A DNA stretch of 64,000 nucleotides from Bacteroidetes bacterium UBA7662 (GCA_002483345.1 DLHS01000015.1:125197-189196), one strand, 5' to 3'. Positions 17,742 to 26,649 are shown, numbered from the stretch's first letter. Notes: generated by a model from the letters alone, not told the origin. Program-made: numbers and translations.

Positions 17742-18728
17742 CTATCCTAAAAGTGCCCTGAAGACATTGTTAATAAGCCAGGAGCCGTTTCCTTTCAGTA
17801 GTTTTTCCTTCCAATAGGCGGCAACTGTTCCTGGTTTATTTTTGAAACGACCTGGAAATAAACGACTTAGAAGCGAGTTTTCCTCCTGTAAAGCCATCAG
17901 GTACGGATTGTAGAAATACCTGCGGACCGACCGGCTGATTAAATAATGCTTCGGCGCTAATATGGCATGTTGTTCAAAGAGCTTTACTCCATGGAAATGA
18001 AAAAAGACTACCGGAAACTTTTGCCCTGTTTTTTTAACCTCCAGTAATAGTGTTTCAGCTGTCGGCGTAAAAAGGTATTGCTGAATATTCCAGGGAGCCA
18101 GCCCGCCTCCGGGATGTTTCAGACTGTGAACACCTCTGAATCGCTGTTCCCAATCGTCAAGGTATTTCTGGTCACCGAATTTACCATCTTCATGGCGGTT
18201 ATAACACCATTCCAGACAGGCGTTTCTCCACCAGCGCAATACTTCCAATCCCTGTGCATCGTTACGGAAATACACAAACTGGACACAGAACCGTCCGCTT
18301 AGCTGGGATTGGTCATAACGGGGTGTGTAGCGATGTTCTGTTATGAGTACAGACGCTGTAACTGGCATCTCGGCAAACAGAATTGCCGGATTATGGTAGA
18401 AAAGTAAGTCTGCATCGAGGTAGGTACAATGACTTTCCTGATACTTTTCAAGTACAAAAAGAATGGTAGAAGAGGTACTTGTCCAGCAATATTCCCCCGC
18501 TGTGCGTGATGGCTTTACCTGAAGCAATGCCTCATCTTCAAAAGCTGACAGGGATACCGGTATTAAATCTGTTTTTTTTAATTCGCACAGAAGTTCGTAA
18601 GTCAGTTCGTCAAAAGCAAAGACATACAACCGGGCTTCTGGCTGATGCTTTTTTAAGGAATCAAACATCAGCAAACCTCTGCTGATATAACGATGATCAA
18701 AAAGAGTGCAATAAACAGTTCCGCTCAT
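17742..18728 (-). CDS. Glycosyltransferase (GT-A fold, DxD type)
   Basis: A 328-residue protein without a signal peptide. It opens with VYCTLFDHRYISRGLLMFDSL, the N-terminal strand-helix of nucleotide-diphospho-sugar transferases such as family 8. The metal-binding DxD is D105-A-D107 in YLDADLLFY. Comparable proteins in surface-polysaccharide clusters are annotated only as glycosyltransferases. Its ATG overlaps the upstream methyltransferase stop by 4 bp (ATGA), so it belongs to the same operon. Confidence 0.78.
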   Translation of the reverse strand: MSGTVYCTLFDHRYISRGLLMFDSLKKHQPEARLYVFAFDELTYELLCELKKTDLIPVSLSAFEDEALLQVKPSRTAGEYCWTSTSSTILFVLEKYQESHCTYLDADLLFYHNPAILFAEMPVTASVLITEHRYTPRYDQSQLSGRFCVQFVYFRNDAQGLEVLRWWRNACLEWCYNRHEDGKFGDQKYLDDWEQRFRGVHSLKHPGGGLAPWNIQQYLFTPTAETLLLEVKKTGQKFPVVFFHFHGVKLFEQHAILAPKHYLISRSVRRYFYNPYLMALQEENSLLSRLFPGRFKNKPGTVAAYWKEKLLKGNGSWLINNVFRALLG

Positions 18729-19447
18729 AGCTTTTCGGCAAGCAGGATGTTGTCTAAATAGAGATCCTTGTTTCCGGGGAGGATAAAACTCAGCAAACTG
18801 CCCGTCAAAGTGAAGGGGAACATCAGCACCACAGCTAAAAATGCATTGACTGGATAAAAACGGGTGACCGTCAGCTTGTAGATGTAGGCAATCAGAAGCT
18901 GAAAGACAGCTGCAATGCTGGCAACCGATTTTCGGTGCTCGACAATGCGGAATCCGTGTTTTTCAAATAAACTTTTCAAGCCAAAGGAACTGTAACGGGC
19001 ATAATCGAAGGGTTGTTCGTGTTCATCCCAGACGAATGGAACAGTCAAAAGCAATTTGCCACCCGGTTTCAGAACACGATGAATCTCAGCAACAAACTCT
19101 TCAGGGTTAAATACATGTTCCAGCACCTGATTGCACAACGCAGAGTCGAAGCTGCTATCCTCAAACGGGAATCGCTGGCCATCATAAAATACGTCAATGT
19201 CTTCCTGCTCATGCGAATGTCCCGGATTTTCTATATCAAGACCCAGGTAGCTGTCGACCTGAAACAAAGATTTGTAAGGTTTACGGCCGCAACCAATGTC
19301 AAGTAAGTGTCCCTTACATTGGAGAGCCAGCGATTGCATATGCTTCATCAACCCATACCGGGCGATGAAAAACGGATTGGTGAACAGGGCATACCATCCC
19401 GGAAAAAAATCCTGCCTGATTTTGAATGCTTTAAATGCCTGTATCAT
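18725..19447 (-). CDS. Class I SAM methyltransferase (Methyltransf_11 type) with C-terminal membrane segment
   Basis: A 240-residue protein. Motif I is LLDIGCGRKPYKSL, motif II YLGLDIE, and NQVLEHVFNPEEFVAEIHRVLKPGG is the usual Methyltransf_11 core. The last 60 residues contain hydrophobic stretches (VNAFLAVVLMFPFTLTGSLL) that could tether it to the membrane. The start is at 19447, where ATG overlaps the upstream stop as ATGA; the longer frame to 19516 runs inside the neighbour. In an operon that makes a 3-aminosugar it could be the N- or O-methylating enzyme, but this is inference. Confidence 0.8.
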   Translation of the reverse strand: MIQAFKAFKIRQDFFPGWYALFTNPFFIARYGLMKHMQSLALQCKGHLLDIGCGRKPYKSLFQVDSYLGLDIENPGHSHEQEDIDVFYDGQRFPFEDSSFDSALCNQVLEHVFNPEEFVAEIHRVLKPGGKLLLTVPFVWDEHEQPFDYARYSSFGLKSLFEKHGFRIVEHRKSVASIAAVFQLLIAYIYKLTVTRFYPVNAFLAVVLMFPFTLTGSLLSFILPGNKDLYLDNILLAEKL

Positions 19448-20238
19448 ACTTTCTTTTTGCGCTTGAAAAAATAGCCCCTGAAACGGGAGTCCGGGATATT
19501 GCTGTAATCGTCGCAATGATATTGAAAAACCAGCTCATAGCGATCCTGCCACCACTTATTCCACTTCGATTCACTGAAAAACCATGCTGGATAACTGGCA
19601 GGATATATTTTAGGAGATACCTGCTGAATCGTCAGCCGGTCTTTGTCAGAGGTTGACAGCATCGGGTGTTTATCTACCAACAGCCAGGAATGACCATCTG
19701 CGTAAAACTGGTCCAGCCAGGCATAGGGGTCTTCGAGATAAGGAAGGACACAGCCCAGCAACAGAAAACTTTGAGCGGGAGAAGTTGGTTTTTCATACGC
19801 GTGGAACAAAAGCCTGTTGTCTTCAAGATATGCTTTGCCGATGGCTTCTGTGGCAGGTAATTCGGCAACTTGCCAGCTCCATGCACTGTTTTTCGGCATC
19901 AGTTGAAGGTGCTGAAAATAATATCCGCCCAATCCACCCCCAAAATCACAAATGTTCAGGTCAGGTGCAAAGGTTAAGGCGTGAAGGAGGGCAGAGAGGA
20001 CAGGGAAAACCACTGTTTCGTCTGAAAAGAGGACGCTGTCACGCTCATATTTTGCTTTTTGCGACCGGATTGCCTGTGCTGCCGTGGTAAGACGGGCAGA
20101 GATTTCCACACTTGTATAGCCACCCGATGCAGCTACCGCGGCTTCCCAATTAGGGTAATCTCCCTGATAACCATAGGGTTTCAATGCCAGAAGTTTGTTA
20201 TAAAGAAAAGGGGGGAGCAAGCTCCTGAGGGTAGACAT
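19444..20238 (-). CDS. Methyltransferase, TIGR04325 family
   Basis: A 264-residue protein with the marks of the TIGR04325 group: GDYPNWEAAVAASGGY near residues 24-39, then ERDSVLF and the SAM-binding ICDFGGGLGGYYFQ. The group is found in surface polysaccharide clusters and its substrates are not established. It is the first gene of the six-gene minus-strand operon. A TATTTTTG promoter box ends only 5 nt before its ATG, so the transcript would have almost no leader. The divergent sucC promoter lies in the same 82 bp. Confidence 0.8.
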   Translation of the reverse strand: MSTLRSLLPPFLYNKLLALKPYGYQGDYPNWEAAVAASGGYTSVEISARLTTAAQAIRSQKAKYERDSVLFSDETVVFPVLSALLHALTFAPDLNICDFGGGLGGYYFQHLQLMPKNSAWSWQVAELPATEAIGKAYLEDNRLLFHAYEKPTSPAQSFLLLGCVLPYLEDPYAWLDQFYADGHSWLLVDKHPMLSTSDKDRLTIQQVSPKIYPASYPAWFFSESKWNKWWQDRYELVFQYHCDDYSNIPDSRFRGYFFKRKKKV

Positions 20239-20243
20239 AAAGC

Positions 20244-20251
20244 CAAAAATA
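20244..20251 (-). promoter_or_regulatory. Predicted -7 box of the aminosugar operon
   Basis: The minus strand reads TATTTTTG, an exact TAnnTTTG match, ending 5 nt before the ATG at 20238. It would start transcription at or next to the start codon. No clear -33 element is seen. Confidence 0.5.
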
Positions 20252-20267
20252 CAGCATTATCTCTTTA

Positions 20268-20298
20268 TTGGCTTTCATCGCTTTTAACCGTACTTTTG
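20268..20298 (+). promoter_or_regulatory. Predicted sucC promoter
   Basis: TTG at 20268-20270, a 20-nt spacer and TACTTTTG at 20291-20298 fit the Bacteroidota -33/-7 pattern well. Transcription would start about 20 nt before the sucC ATG. Confidence 0.65.
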
Positions 20299-20320
20299 CC
20301 AACATCAAAACTCACTCCGC

Positions 20321-21514
20321 ATGAACATTCACGAATACCAGGCGAAAGAATTACTGAAAGGTTTCGGTGTAGGCATACAGGAAGGAATCCTGGCCCATAC
20401 ACCCGAGGAAGCCGTAACGGCAGCTAAAAAACTACAGGAAACAACCGGAACAGGTTGGTGGGTAGTTAAAGCACAGATTCACGCCGGTGGACGTGGTAAA
20501 GGCGGCGGCGTTAAGCTGGCTAAATCTCTCGACGACGTTAAAGAGAAAGCAACCAACATCATCGGGATGCAACTGGTTACCCCACAAACCGGAGCAGAAG
20601 GGAAAAAAGTACATAAGGTGCTTATCGCACAAGATGTGTATTACCCGGGGCCAACTGAAACCAAAGAGTTTTATGTCTCTGTGCTGCTCGACCGTGCCAA
20701 TGGCCGCAACATCATCATGTACTCTACCGAAGGCGGTATGGACATCGAAGAAGTAGCAGAAAAAACGCCACATCTCATTTTCAAGGAGCCGGTTGATCCG
20801 CGCGTTGGTTTGCAGGGTTTCCAGACCCGCAAAATTGCCTTTAATCTTGGCTTGTCCGGCGAGGCGTTTAAACAAATGACCAAGTTTGTGGCCAGTCTCT
20901 ACAAAGCCTATGAAAGTTCAGATGCAGATATGTTCGAAATCAACCCGGTACTTAAAACCAGCGACGATAAAATCATCGCGGTTGATGCCAAGGTAAATAT
21001 CGATGAGAACGCCCTTTACCGTCACCCTGCACTGCTGGCCCTTCGGGATATTCTCGAAGAAGACCCCACAGAAGTGGAAGCAGGGGAGCACAATCTCAAC
21101 TATGTTAAACTCGACGGCAATGTCGGCTGTATGGTAAATGGCGCCGGTCTGGCCATGGCCACTATGGACATCATCAAGCTGTCAGGTGGTGAGCCTGCCA
21201 ACTTCCTTGATGTCGGTGGTACCGCCAATGCAGAGCGTGTAGCCAACGCCTTCCGTATCATTCTGAAGGATCCGAATGTAAAAGCTATTCTGGTTAATAT
21301 CTTCGGGGGTATCGTGCGCTGCGACCGCGTTGCTAACGGCATCGTTGAAGCTTACAAACAAATCGGAGATATAAAAGTCCCTATCATTGTTCGTTTGCAG
21401 GGTACCAATGCCATAGAAGCCAAGGAAATTCTCAATAATTCAGGCCTCAGCCTGATGGCCGCTGTAGGCCTGGAAGAAGCTGCTGCACTGGTAAAAAGCG
21501 TTGTAGGCAAATAA
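20321..21514 (+). CDS. sucC: Succinyl-CoA ligase (ADP-forming) subunit beta
   Basis: A 397-residue protein opening with MNIHEYQAKELLKGFGV, the classic SucC start, followed by an ATP-grasp domain (AQIHAGGRGKGGGVKL as the nucleotide-binding loop) and a C-terminal ligase-CoA domain (NIFGGIVRCDRVANGI). With the alpha subunit SucD it interconverts succinyl-CoA and succinate with substrate-level phosphorylation in the TCA cycle. sucD is not adjacent and not in this window. It has its own promoter and a strong terminator and sits between two glycan gene sets. Confidence 0.97.
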   Translation: MNIHEYQAKELLKGFGVGIQEGILAHTPEEAVTAAKKLQETTGTGWWVVKAQIHAGGRGKGGGVKLAKSLDDVKEKATNIIGMQLVTPQTGAEGKKVHKVLIAQDVYYPGPTETKEFYVSVLLDRANGRNIIMYSTEGGMDIEEVAEKTPHLIFKEPVDPRVGLQGFQTRKIAFNLGLSGEAFKQMTKFVASLYKAYESSDADMFEINPVLKTSDDKIIAVDAKVNIDENALYRHPALLALRDILEEDPTEVEAGEHNLNYVKLDGNVGCMVNGAGLAMATMDIIKLSGGEPANFLDVGGTANAERVANAFRIILKDPNVKAILVNIFGGIVRCDRVANGIVEAYKQIGDIKVPIIVRLQGTNAIEAKEILNNSGLSLMAAVGLEEAAALVKSVVGK

Positions 21515-21548
21515 GGCAAGCGGGCTGCTGATCAGCCATTCGTTTACA

Positions 21549-21585
21549 GGAAAGGCCATCTCGTCAGAGGTGGCCTTTCCTTTTT
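21549..21585 (+). terminator. Intrinsic terminator of sucC
   Basis: GGAAAGGCCA and TGGCCTTTCC form a long GC-rich stem around a CTCGTCAGAGG-type apex, followed by a T-run (21581-21585). Confidence 0.88.
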
Positions 21586-21686
21586 ATTTTACCTTGTCAT
21601 TAGTCAACTACCCCGTCATGTATCTTCTCCAGGTATTAGAAGGAGAAGCGCTACCTCTGTCTTTCTCTACACTCCCTAAAGGCAGC

Positions 21687-22631
21687 CTAAATAAGCCAAT
21701 TGTCTTTTAAATCATAAAAATCAGCTGAATAAGCAGGGGACAGCTTAAAATTTTGGTCACTGATCCAATACAAAGGCTTATTACCATAAAAAGAAGCCCA
21801 GGCAGAGAAGGTGGAATTGGGGCCAATGATGATGTCACACAAGCTGAGTTCCATAATGCTGAGCATGAAGTGGCCATTTAAATTGGCCGCCCCCGATGAG
21901 AAAGTCCAGGACAATCCTTCAAACAATTTTTCATCCTGCACTTCATCCGAAGTAATCAGAAATCCAACCTTCTTCTGGCCATAGCCGGCTGCTATCTCCT
22001 TCATCCAGTTTACATAGGAAGTGGTAGGATAAAAGTATTTACCCTCGCGCCAATGACGGTAGTCTGTATGTCTGATTTGGATACCTATTACCAGCTCATG
22101 CTTCCTTTTGAAAGCAGCAATGTGTTCTTCTGCCTGCTTTCTGAAAGTCAGCATCGGTTGGCAATGAGCACGGATGTATGTCTGTTCTTGTTTTACAAGC
22201 CGCCAACTGCGAATGAGCCAACCAGACAAAAGGTGTACGCCTCCCTTGGCGAGTCGGGCGTTAAAGGCAGTATCTTCAAGGTCCAGCACAATTCTCTCAG
22301 CCTCCTGATAGCGATGTTTCTGCCAACCGCCTGTCAAAGTCCGGATTTCCAGGGCGGCAATAATCAGTTTCAGAAAACGACGATTCCAGGGGGTAGGGAG
22401 TTTTTGATATATCCGGTAAATGGTTTTGAGCCAGACAGGACTTTTCCCTGCCAACATACCTTCCTCACCCAATGGCAAATCGAAATGGCCGGTAAATGGC
22501 CAGAAACTCATTACACATATCCGGTACCCGGGTTGTATGGCATGGTGCCAGGCCAGCAGGTGCGTTACGTTTAACAGCTGATTTGCCAGGCGACCGCCAC
22601 CCTTGGTGAAAATCAACAGTGGCTCAGCCAT
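21687..22631 (-). CDS. GT11-like glycosyltransferase (alpha-1,2-fucosyltransferase-related)
   Basis: A 314-residue protein. GGGRLANQLLN near the N-terminus is a divergent form of the GGLGNQ donor motif of family 11. IGIQIRHTDYRHW corresponds to the HxRRxDY motif with one Arg replaced. IIGPNSTFSAWASFYG matches the C-terminal S-N-S-S/T-F-S-W-W motif. The fold is therefore probably the GT-B type of fucosyltransferases, but donor specificity is uncertain given the altered motifs. It overlaps the upstream DUF268 gene by 8 bp and is the last gene of a three-gene minus-strand set. Confidence 0.68.
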   Translation of the reverse strand: MAEPLLIFTKGGGRLANQLLNVTHLLAWHHAIQPGYRICVMSFWPFTGHFDLPLGEEGMLAGKSPVWLKTIYRIYQKLPTPWNRRFLKLIIAALEIRTLTGGWQKHRYQEAERIVLDLEDTAFNARLAKGGVHLLSGWLIRSWRLVKQEQTYIRAHCQPMLTFRKQAEEHIAAFKRKHELVIGIQIRHTDYRHWREGKYFYPTTSYVNWMKEIAAGYGQKKVGFLITSDEVQDEKLFEGLSWTFSSGAANLNGHFMLSIMELSLCDIIIGPNSTFSAWASFYGNKPLYWISDQNFKLSPAYSADFYDLKDNWLI

Positions 22632-23403
22632 TTTTCCGATACAAAAACAAGCCTACTCCAAAACCGGTTTCAGGCTCGTATTTTTCTTTCAGTTTTCCTC
22701 TGTAGATGTATGCGCTGTCTGCCAATGTGCATTGATTGAATAAAGAGTCTATATAATCGGGTGTAAATGCCCGGTGGGCATTAAAGTAAATGCGGTTGCG
22801 CTCATCGATGGGTACGGAGAATACAATGTGACCACCCGGCCGAACCACCCGCTGTAGCTCCGCAACTGATTTTTCACTACCCCAGGGATCCAATGGGTCA
22901 CCATATCGACCCAAACCGATGTGCTCTACGACACAAAGAGATGAGATGGTTTCAAGGCTGTTTTCCTCAAAGGGCAAATCGAGTATAGAGCCTTCCTGAA
23001 AATAGAGGCCTTCCGTTTGGAAGGGGAGCGGACGTATGTCGACCATAGTAACCGGAACAAATTGCGCTACCATGGCCATGGTCATAGCAGAACTGCCCAC
23101 ATCCACATGTCGGGATGGCTTCAGCCGGGCAATCTGACGCGTACCCCAGCTATCCTGGTGGAAATAGATGCTGTCAAGAGGGGTATGACTGGTCTTATCC
23201 GCAATCATCGGCAAGCGATACTTGTTGCTGATTTCGAAATGAGGGTTTTGCCCGCCATGTTTTTTGTACCAGCGCCAGTCTGACCAATACCAGCTTAGAT
23301 TGGCAAAAAAACCAAACAGTCTGAATTGAAAAAACTGGCTCAGGACGATGGTTGCCTGATACATCCAGTGAAAAAAGACGAATCGTTTGAGGAAAGAACG
23401 CAT
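22624..23403 (-). CDS. DUF268-type SAM methyltransferase-like protein
   Basis: A 259-residue protein with a hydrophobic N-terminus and a methyltransferase-like core: HVDVGSSAMTMAMVAQ as motif I, VTMVDIRPLPF as motif II, then VEHIGLGRYGDPLDPWG, a signature I associate with the DUF268 family, and VVRPGGHIVFSVP. DUF268 members occur in bacterial polysaccharide clusters and have no established substrate. It lies 42 bp after the FkbM gene and overlaps the GT11-like gene, so the three are probably one transcript. Confidence 0.72.
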   Translation of the reverse strand: MRSFLKRFVFFHWMYQATIVLSQFFQFRLFGFFANLSWYWSDWRWYKKHGGQNPHFEISNKYRLPMIADKTSHTPLDSIYFHQDSWGTRQIARLKPSRHVDVGSSAMTMAMVAQFVPVTMVDIRPLPFQTEGLYFQEGSILDLPFEENSLETISSLCVVEHIGLGRYGDPLDPWGSEKSVAELQRVVRPGGHIVFSVPIDERNRIYFNAHRAFTPDYIDSLFNQCTLADSAYIYRGKLKEKYEPETGFGVGLFLYRKNG

Positions 23404-23445
23404 ACTTGTGTTTCTGGGTGGTTTACAGGCCTGTAAGAAAGGAAA

Positions 23446-24225
23446 TCAGGCTTTTCCTGGAACGTATTTGAAATAGATGTCTCCGAATTGTGTATCGATG
23501 AAGGCTTGTGAGGCTATTTCTTTCTTCATGTCTTCGGGCGTTAGCCAGTTGCCCAAAGCCCATTCCATCGATTCTCCGACAGAATAATTGCAGACAAGCT
23601 GACCCTGGGAAATCGTTTCTATTTTTTCGAGACATACCAACGCCTGTTGCAGGTGTTCCGGAACGGCGTATTCAATAGAAATCATCTCTACTGGCCGACT
23701 AAGGCCGCTTACAACTTCCACTTCAAAACCCTCAACATCAATTTTTATAAAACGCGGAACGCCATACTTTTCTATCAGCCTGTCAAGGGTAGACATTTTG
23801 ATTTTCCGTTCTTCTTTCCATTCATACTGACTGAAACGACCACTTTTTTTGGTCTCGTCAATCCAGTCGGCCGAGAATGAGGAGAGGGTATTGGTTTCAG
23901 AGATAAACATGGTCTGTTCACTCTCCTTCTCTGACAAACCTACCGGCTCTATGGTGATACTTTTTCCATATTTCAATCGCAGATAAGCAATGCACTCTGC
24001 CTGAGGCTCAACGGCCACGATGTGTATACCATCCTTAGAAATTGGTAATATGCGGTTGCCGTAATTAGCACCAACATCAAAATATAAATCACCTTTCTTC
24101 AAGAACTGGCTGTAAAAGGCTTTGCGTTTTGCTATAAGACCTTTTTCCTCAGCTCCCGGAAAAATAGATTGCAGGTAGAGTATGTTGTTTCTTCCAAGGA
24201 GTTGGTAAACAAGGCGTTTGAACAT
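23446..24225 (-). CDS. FkbM family methyltransferase
   Basis: A 259-residue class I methyltransferase. YFDVGANYGNRILPI is the SAM-binding loop, IVAVEPQAECIAYLR the acidic strand, and MSTLDRLIEKYGVPRFIKID with VEGFEVEVV the FkbM signature. FkbM was defined as an O-methyltransferase; homologues in glycan clusters are thought to methylate sugar hydroxyls. It is the first gene of the second minus-strand glycan set. The 132-bp divergent gap to the flippase gene shows no clear promoter box for this strand. Confidence 0.88.
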   Translation of the reverse strand: MFKRLVYQLLGRNNILYLQSIFPGAEEKGLIAKRKAFYSQFLKKGDLYFDVGANYGNRILPISKDGIHIVAVEPQAECIAYLRLKYGKSITIEPVGLSEKESEQTMFISETNTLSSFSADWIDETKKSGRFSQYEWKEERKIKMSTLDRLIEKYGVPRFIKIDVEGFEVEVVSGLSRPVEMISIEYAVPEHLQQALVCLEKIETISQGQLVCNYSVGESMEWALGNWLTPEDMKKEIASQAFIDTQFGDIYFKYVPGKA

Positions 24226-24411
24226 GTTGAATGGTTTGATTTACCGGGTATTTTCAAATTTCTGAGTGTCTGATCTCCCGCGCCGCACTGTTTTTCCGGC
24301 GACAAAAAAGACAGAAGCCAACCACCTGCTAAGAAACTTACTTAAATACCGAGTTATTTGGGCAAGATTAGCAATTTTGCAGCGACAATCAAAGTTGTAC
24401 AGGCCGACAAT

Positions 24412-25923
24412 ATGGGCATAGTCATCCGACAGGGATTTAAATTTACCGTAGTTACCTATGCAGGGGTGGCTTTGGGTGCATTTAACATTCTTTACCTGTT
24501 TCCCCGCTTTCTGAAAGCGGATGAAATTGGTTTACGCGAATTGCTGATTGGATTGGCAATGGGGTTGGCGTATTTCGCGCAGCTGGCGATGAACAATGTG
24601 CTGGTACGTTTTTTCCCGTACTTCAAAGATGAATCTCGCCAGCATAACGGACTGTTTTTGCTTTCATTGATAGTTTCGGCTGCAGGATATTTGCTTGTAA
24701 CAGCGCTGTTTTATTTGTTTACCCCGTTTTTCATCAAACTTTTCGAAGCCAATGCACAGCTTGTAAATGAGTTCATGTGGGCCATACTGCCCCTTACGCT
24801 GTTTACCATGCTGAACGTTTTACTGGAAAATTGGGCAAGATTACATTTCCGGATATCCTTACCAGCTGTTTTCCGGGAGTTGGTATTGCGGGTTTTTTTA
24901 ACCGTGTTGGTCGTTTTATATGGCTCACACTATATTGATTTTATAGCTTTCATCCGGTTGTTGCTGGTGGGTTATGGACTGAATGTATTGATGTTGGTGC
25001 TTTACTTGTATAAGCTGAAGGTGTTTTACCTGAATCCTGCTTTTCTAAAAGTCCCTGGAAATCTCCGCAAAGACATGGTGGCATATGCTGTCTGGATGAT
25101 GATAGGAGGGGCAGGGGTTATCATCAATGAAAGGATTGACGGCATTATGCTGGCCTGGCTTGCCAGTCTGAGTTTTACCGGTATTTACGCTATCTCCTTT
25201 TTTATCGGGACCATCATAGAAATGCCGCGCAGGGGCATATCCCAGATTGCAGGTACGCTAGTGTCGCAGTACTGGAAAGATGGTGATTTTGCTGCCCTGA
25301 ACAAGATTTACAAACAGTCAAGCCTGAATCAATACCTTTTGGGGGGCACTCTCTTTTTGCTTATCTGGTCTAACATTGACGCAGTGTTTATGCTGATTCC
25401 AAACGGAACACTGTATAGTCAGGGCAAGTATGTTGTTTTTTTTATCGGATTGTCGCGCCTTGTGGACATGGCAAGCGGGGTTAACAACGATATCATTCAA
25501 AACTCACCTTATTACAGGTTTAACCTGATTTTAATCGTATTTCTGGGTGTAATTTCCTTTACAACCAATTATCTGATGATACCGCTGTACGGACTTACCG
25601 GTGCTGCTGCCGGTTCAACCTTGTCCATATTGCTTTTTAGTCTGCTTAAAGGCTCTTTTATATGGCACAAACTAAAGATGCAGCCATTTGAAAAGAGAAC
25701 CCTGTATGTAAGTGTCATTTTTGTTGCTACTTATTATCTGGCCATGTTGATTCCCGCCTCCGGAACAGGTTTCTGGAGCAATATCCTCCACATCGGGTTT
25801 CGCTCAGCTTTGATATTATTCCTGATGTTTGTTACCATCTGGCGTTTTAAGCTCTCTGACGAACTCCATGGGTTGTTTGAAACCTATGCAGGGAAAGTGT
25901 TTCGCAGACCTCCGGGGCTTTAA
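24412..25923 (+). CDS. Polysaccharide flippase (Wzx-like, MOP superfamily)
   Basis: A 503-residue membrane protein with about 14 hydrophobic segments, sparse charged loops and the overall pattern of oligosaccharide flippases that move undecaprenyl-linked glycan across the inner membrane. The start is the ATG at 24412 (MGIVIRQGFKFTVVTY), which gives the usual helix 1. The frame is open back to a TTG at 24358, but a promoter-like CAATTTTG (24372-24379) falls inside that extension. The glycan gene sets on the opposite strand are the obvious partners. Confidence 0.85.
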   Translation: MGIVIRQGFKFTVVTYAGVALGAFNILYLFPRFLKADEIGLRELLIGLAMGLAYFAQLAMNNVLVRFFPYFKDESRQHNGLFLLSLIVSAAGYLLVTALFYLFTPFFIKLFEANAQLVNEFMWAILPLTLFTMLNVLLENWARLHFRISLPAVFRELVLRVFLTVLVVLYGSHYIDFIAFIRLLLVGYGLNVLMLVLYLYKLKVFYLNPAFLKVPGNLRKDMVAYAVWMMIGGAGVIINERIDGIMLAWLASLSFTGIYAISFFIGTIIEMPRRGISQIAGTLVSQYWKDGDFAALNKIYKQSSLNQYLLGGTLFLLIWSNIDAVFMLIPNGTLYSQGKYVVFFIGLSRLVDMASGVNNDIIQNSPYYRFNLILIVFLGVISFTTNYLMIPLYGLTGAAAGSTLSILLFSLLKGSFIWHKLKMQPFEKRTLYVSVIFVATYYLAMLIPASGTGFWSNILHIGFRSALILFLMFVTIWRFKLSDELHGLFETYAGKVFRRPPGL

Positions 25924-25967
25924 AGTAACCACATGATGTGTTTCCGGGGAATTCTGCGCTTATATCG

Positions 25968-25975
25968 TATTTTTG
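25968..25975 (+). promoter_or_regulatory. Predicted -7 box immediately before yciO
   Basis: TATTTTTG matches TAnnTTTG exactly and ends 3 nt before the ATG at 25979, so transcription would begin at about the start codon and the mRNA would be leaderless. No -33 TTTG is evident. Confidence 0.45.
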
Positions 25976-25978
25976 CAT

Positions 25979-26599
25979 ATGCGCATCCGGCTTTATGAGG
26001 ACAATATCAATGAAAAACACCTGCAACAGGTGGTTGCCTGCATTAAAGCAGGAGGGGTTATCATTTACCCGACAGATACAGTTTATGCCTTTGGTTGTGA
26101 CATCTATAACCACAAAGCCATTGAGCGCATTAATAAATTAAAACAACTACCCAAAGATTCTGACAACTACTCTATCATCTGCCACGATTTGTCTAATCTG
26201 TCAGATTATAGTATGCAGTTACCGAATACAGTTTTCAAGCTGATGAAAAAGGCCCTTCCGGGCCCCTACACCTTTATTCTCAAGGCCAACCAGCAGGTGC
26301 CGAAACTGTTTCACAGCAAGAAAAAAACCATTGGCATCAGGGTACCTGATAATCTGATTGCCAGGTCTATCGTCAGGGAACTGGGAAATCCAATTGTATC
26401 TTCCTCCATCCACGACGAAGACGATATCATAGAATACACCACCGACCCTGACCTGATATGGGAAAAATACCGCGATTACATCGATTTGCTGGTTGACGGG
26501 GGTTATGGCGACAATGAAGCCTCAACGGTGCTTGATTGTACAGACGGAGAAATAGAGGTCATCCGGGAGGGTAAGGGCCTGTTAGACGGTTTGTTATGA
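25979..26599 (+). CDS. yciO: Sua5/YciO/YrdC family protein, YciO-type
   Basis: A 206-residue YrdC-fold protein. GGVIIYPTDTVYAFGC is the shared nucleotide-binding motif. The following IICHDLSNLSDYS, LPGPYTFILKA, KKTIGIRVPDN and the VIREGKG end match E. coli YciO closely as I remember it. YrdC/TsaC and Sua5 make threonylcarbamoyl-AMP for the t6A37 modification of tRNA; YciO is a weakly active paralogue. Automated annotation would probably say threonylcarbamoyl-AMP synthase. The ATG at 25979 aligns with YciO; the frame is open to a TTG two codons earlier, inside the promoter box. Confidence 0.85.
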   Translation: MRIRLYEDNINEKHLQQVVACIKAGGVIIYPTDTVYAFGCDIYNHKAIERINKLKQLPKDSDNYSIICHDLSNLSDYSMQLPNTVFKLMKKALPGPYTFILKANQQVPKLFHSKKKTIGIRVPDNLIARSIVRELGNPIVSSSIHDEDDIIEYTTDPDLIWEKYRDYIDLLVDGGYGDNEASTVLDCTDGEIEVIREGKGLLDGLL

Positions 26600-26649
26600 A
26601 ATCTTAATATTGTCATAGTATTGTCTTTTGTGGGTTTCGCATTGAAAAA

